Shown here one piece after another: positions 63,601 through 64,000 of a DNA stretch of 64,000 nucleotides (position 1 is the first letter of the stretch; every line of letters starts with the position of its first letter). The stretch is from contig NC_134288.1 in the NCBI RefSeq assembly GCF_949628215.1, positions 930,001 through 994,000 of the forward strand, given 5' to 3'. A program made the translations under genes and the position numbers. The notes beneath the pieces were generated by a model. It ran no database searches and was not told where the DNA came from. It was given only the letters and a program-made list of their open reading frames with translations. Origin of the DNA: Phalacrocorax aristotelis (taxonomy: Eukaryota; Chordata; Aves; Suliformes; Phalacrocoracidae).

Positions 63601-64000
63601 AAGTGTGCCCCTTGGAAGCACTGCTTCTCTCATTTAGCTAGAGAGGAGACCAGAATGCTTGTGAAGGTGACCAGCTCAAGCACAAATGTTATCTGAAACA
63701 ATCCCTACCTCTGGGCTCATCTGTTGAAGCATTAACAAGCCCTTTTATTTCCACTTGACTCAGCAGAGACCAAAACAAGCTGCACCGCTGGGAAAAGTGG
63801 CAGGCAGCTAGCAGACAACAGGCTCAAGGATGTCTTTAGGAATAGGAATGGTAACAGTACCCAAGGAAAACAGAGCAATATAATTCCCACACCAGGTTTT
63901 ATTCTTCCCAGATGTTGGCTTAGTAGTACAAAGATTCAGACAGAAAAAAATCACTTTTGGAGGCAACCACTGAAAGTATATCTCCGAGGTCAATATTAAA
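63601..64000. other. CPNE1 intron, nothing recognised
   Basis: No copine exon or clear repeat is visible here. By inference this is intron, since upstream CPNE1 exons must lie further right. Confidence 0.55.

Overview
The window is vertebrate nuclear DNA, most likely from a bird. Genes are split into short GT-AG exons, the interspersed repeats are CR1 LINEs with the usual avian 3' ends, and the LTR elements are of avian ERVL and gammaretrovirus-like types. Two host genes are present, both on the minus strand. The gene order FER1L4-CPNE1 matches human 20q11.2 as I know it.

Positions 59-32846 hold most of a type II ferlin, called FER1L4. I placed 38 exons plus a candidate 7-nt microexon. Splice phases agree from the ATG at 32846 to the last exon at 59-237, giving about 1672 codons with no stop or frameshift. 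The gene runs off the left edge before the last C2 domain and the membrane anchor. A GC-rich, CpG-rich stretch at about 32690-33240 covers its first exon and probable promoter. Human FER1L4 is annotated as a pseudogene, so an open reading frame here is notable.

Positions 33250-36308 show no gene. Positions 36309-51693 are a nested pair of endogenous retroviruses. The outer one, on the plus strand, is ERVL-like. It has LTRs at both ends, an open gag with several predicted membrane segments at its N terminus, and a broken pol. Its 5' LTR is split by a younger gammaretrovirus-like provirus on the minus strand (36662-45540). That provirus has LTRs that read as identical, a 4-bp target duplication, a tRNA-His-type primer site, and gag, pol and env. 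It also has an extra ORF directly after pol, encoding a membrane segment and a cysteine-rich domain that resembles the cysteine-rich tail of its own Env. All four reading frames carry in-frame stops but no frameshifts. The stops have a composition that suggests G-to-A editing. The extra ORF is the best candidate here for something undescribed.

Positions 51870-53640 are an internally deleted CR1. Positions 53829-61036 hold the 3' half of CPNE1 (eight coding exons and the 3' UTR), with a further ERVL-type LTR in one intron. A CR1 copy at 61775-63600 lies in the next CPNE1 intron, and the 5' exons of CPNE1 lie beyond the right edge.
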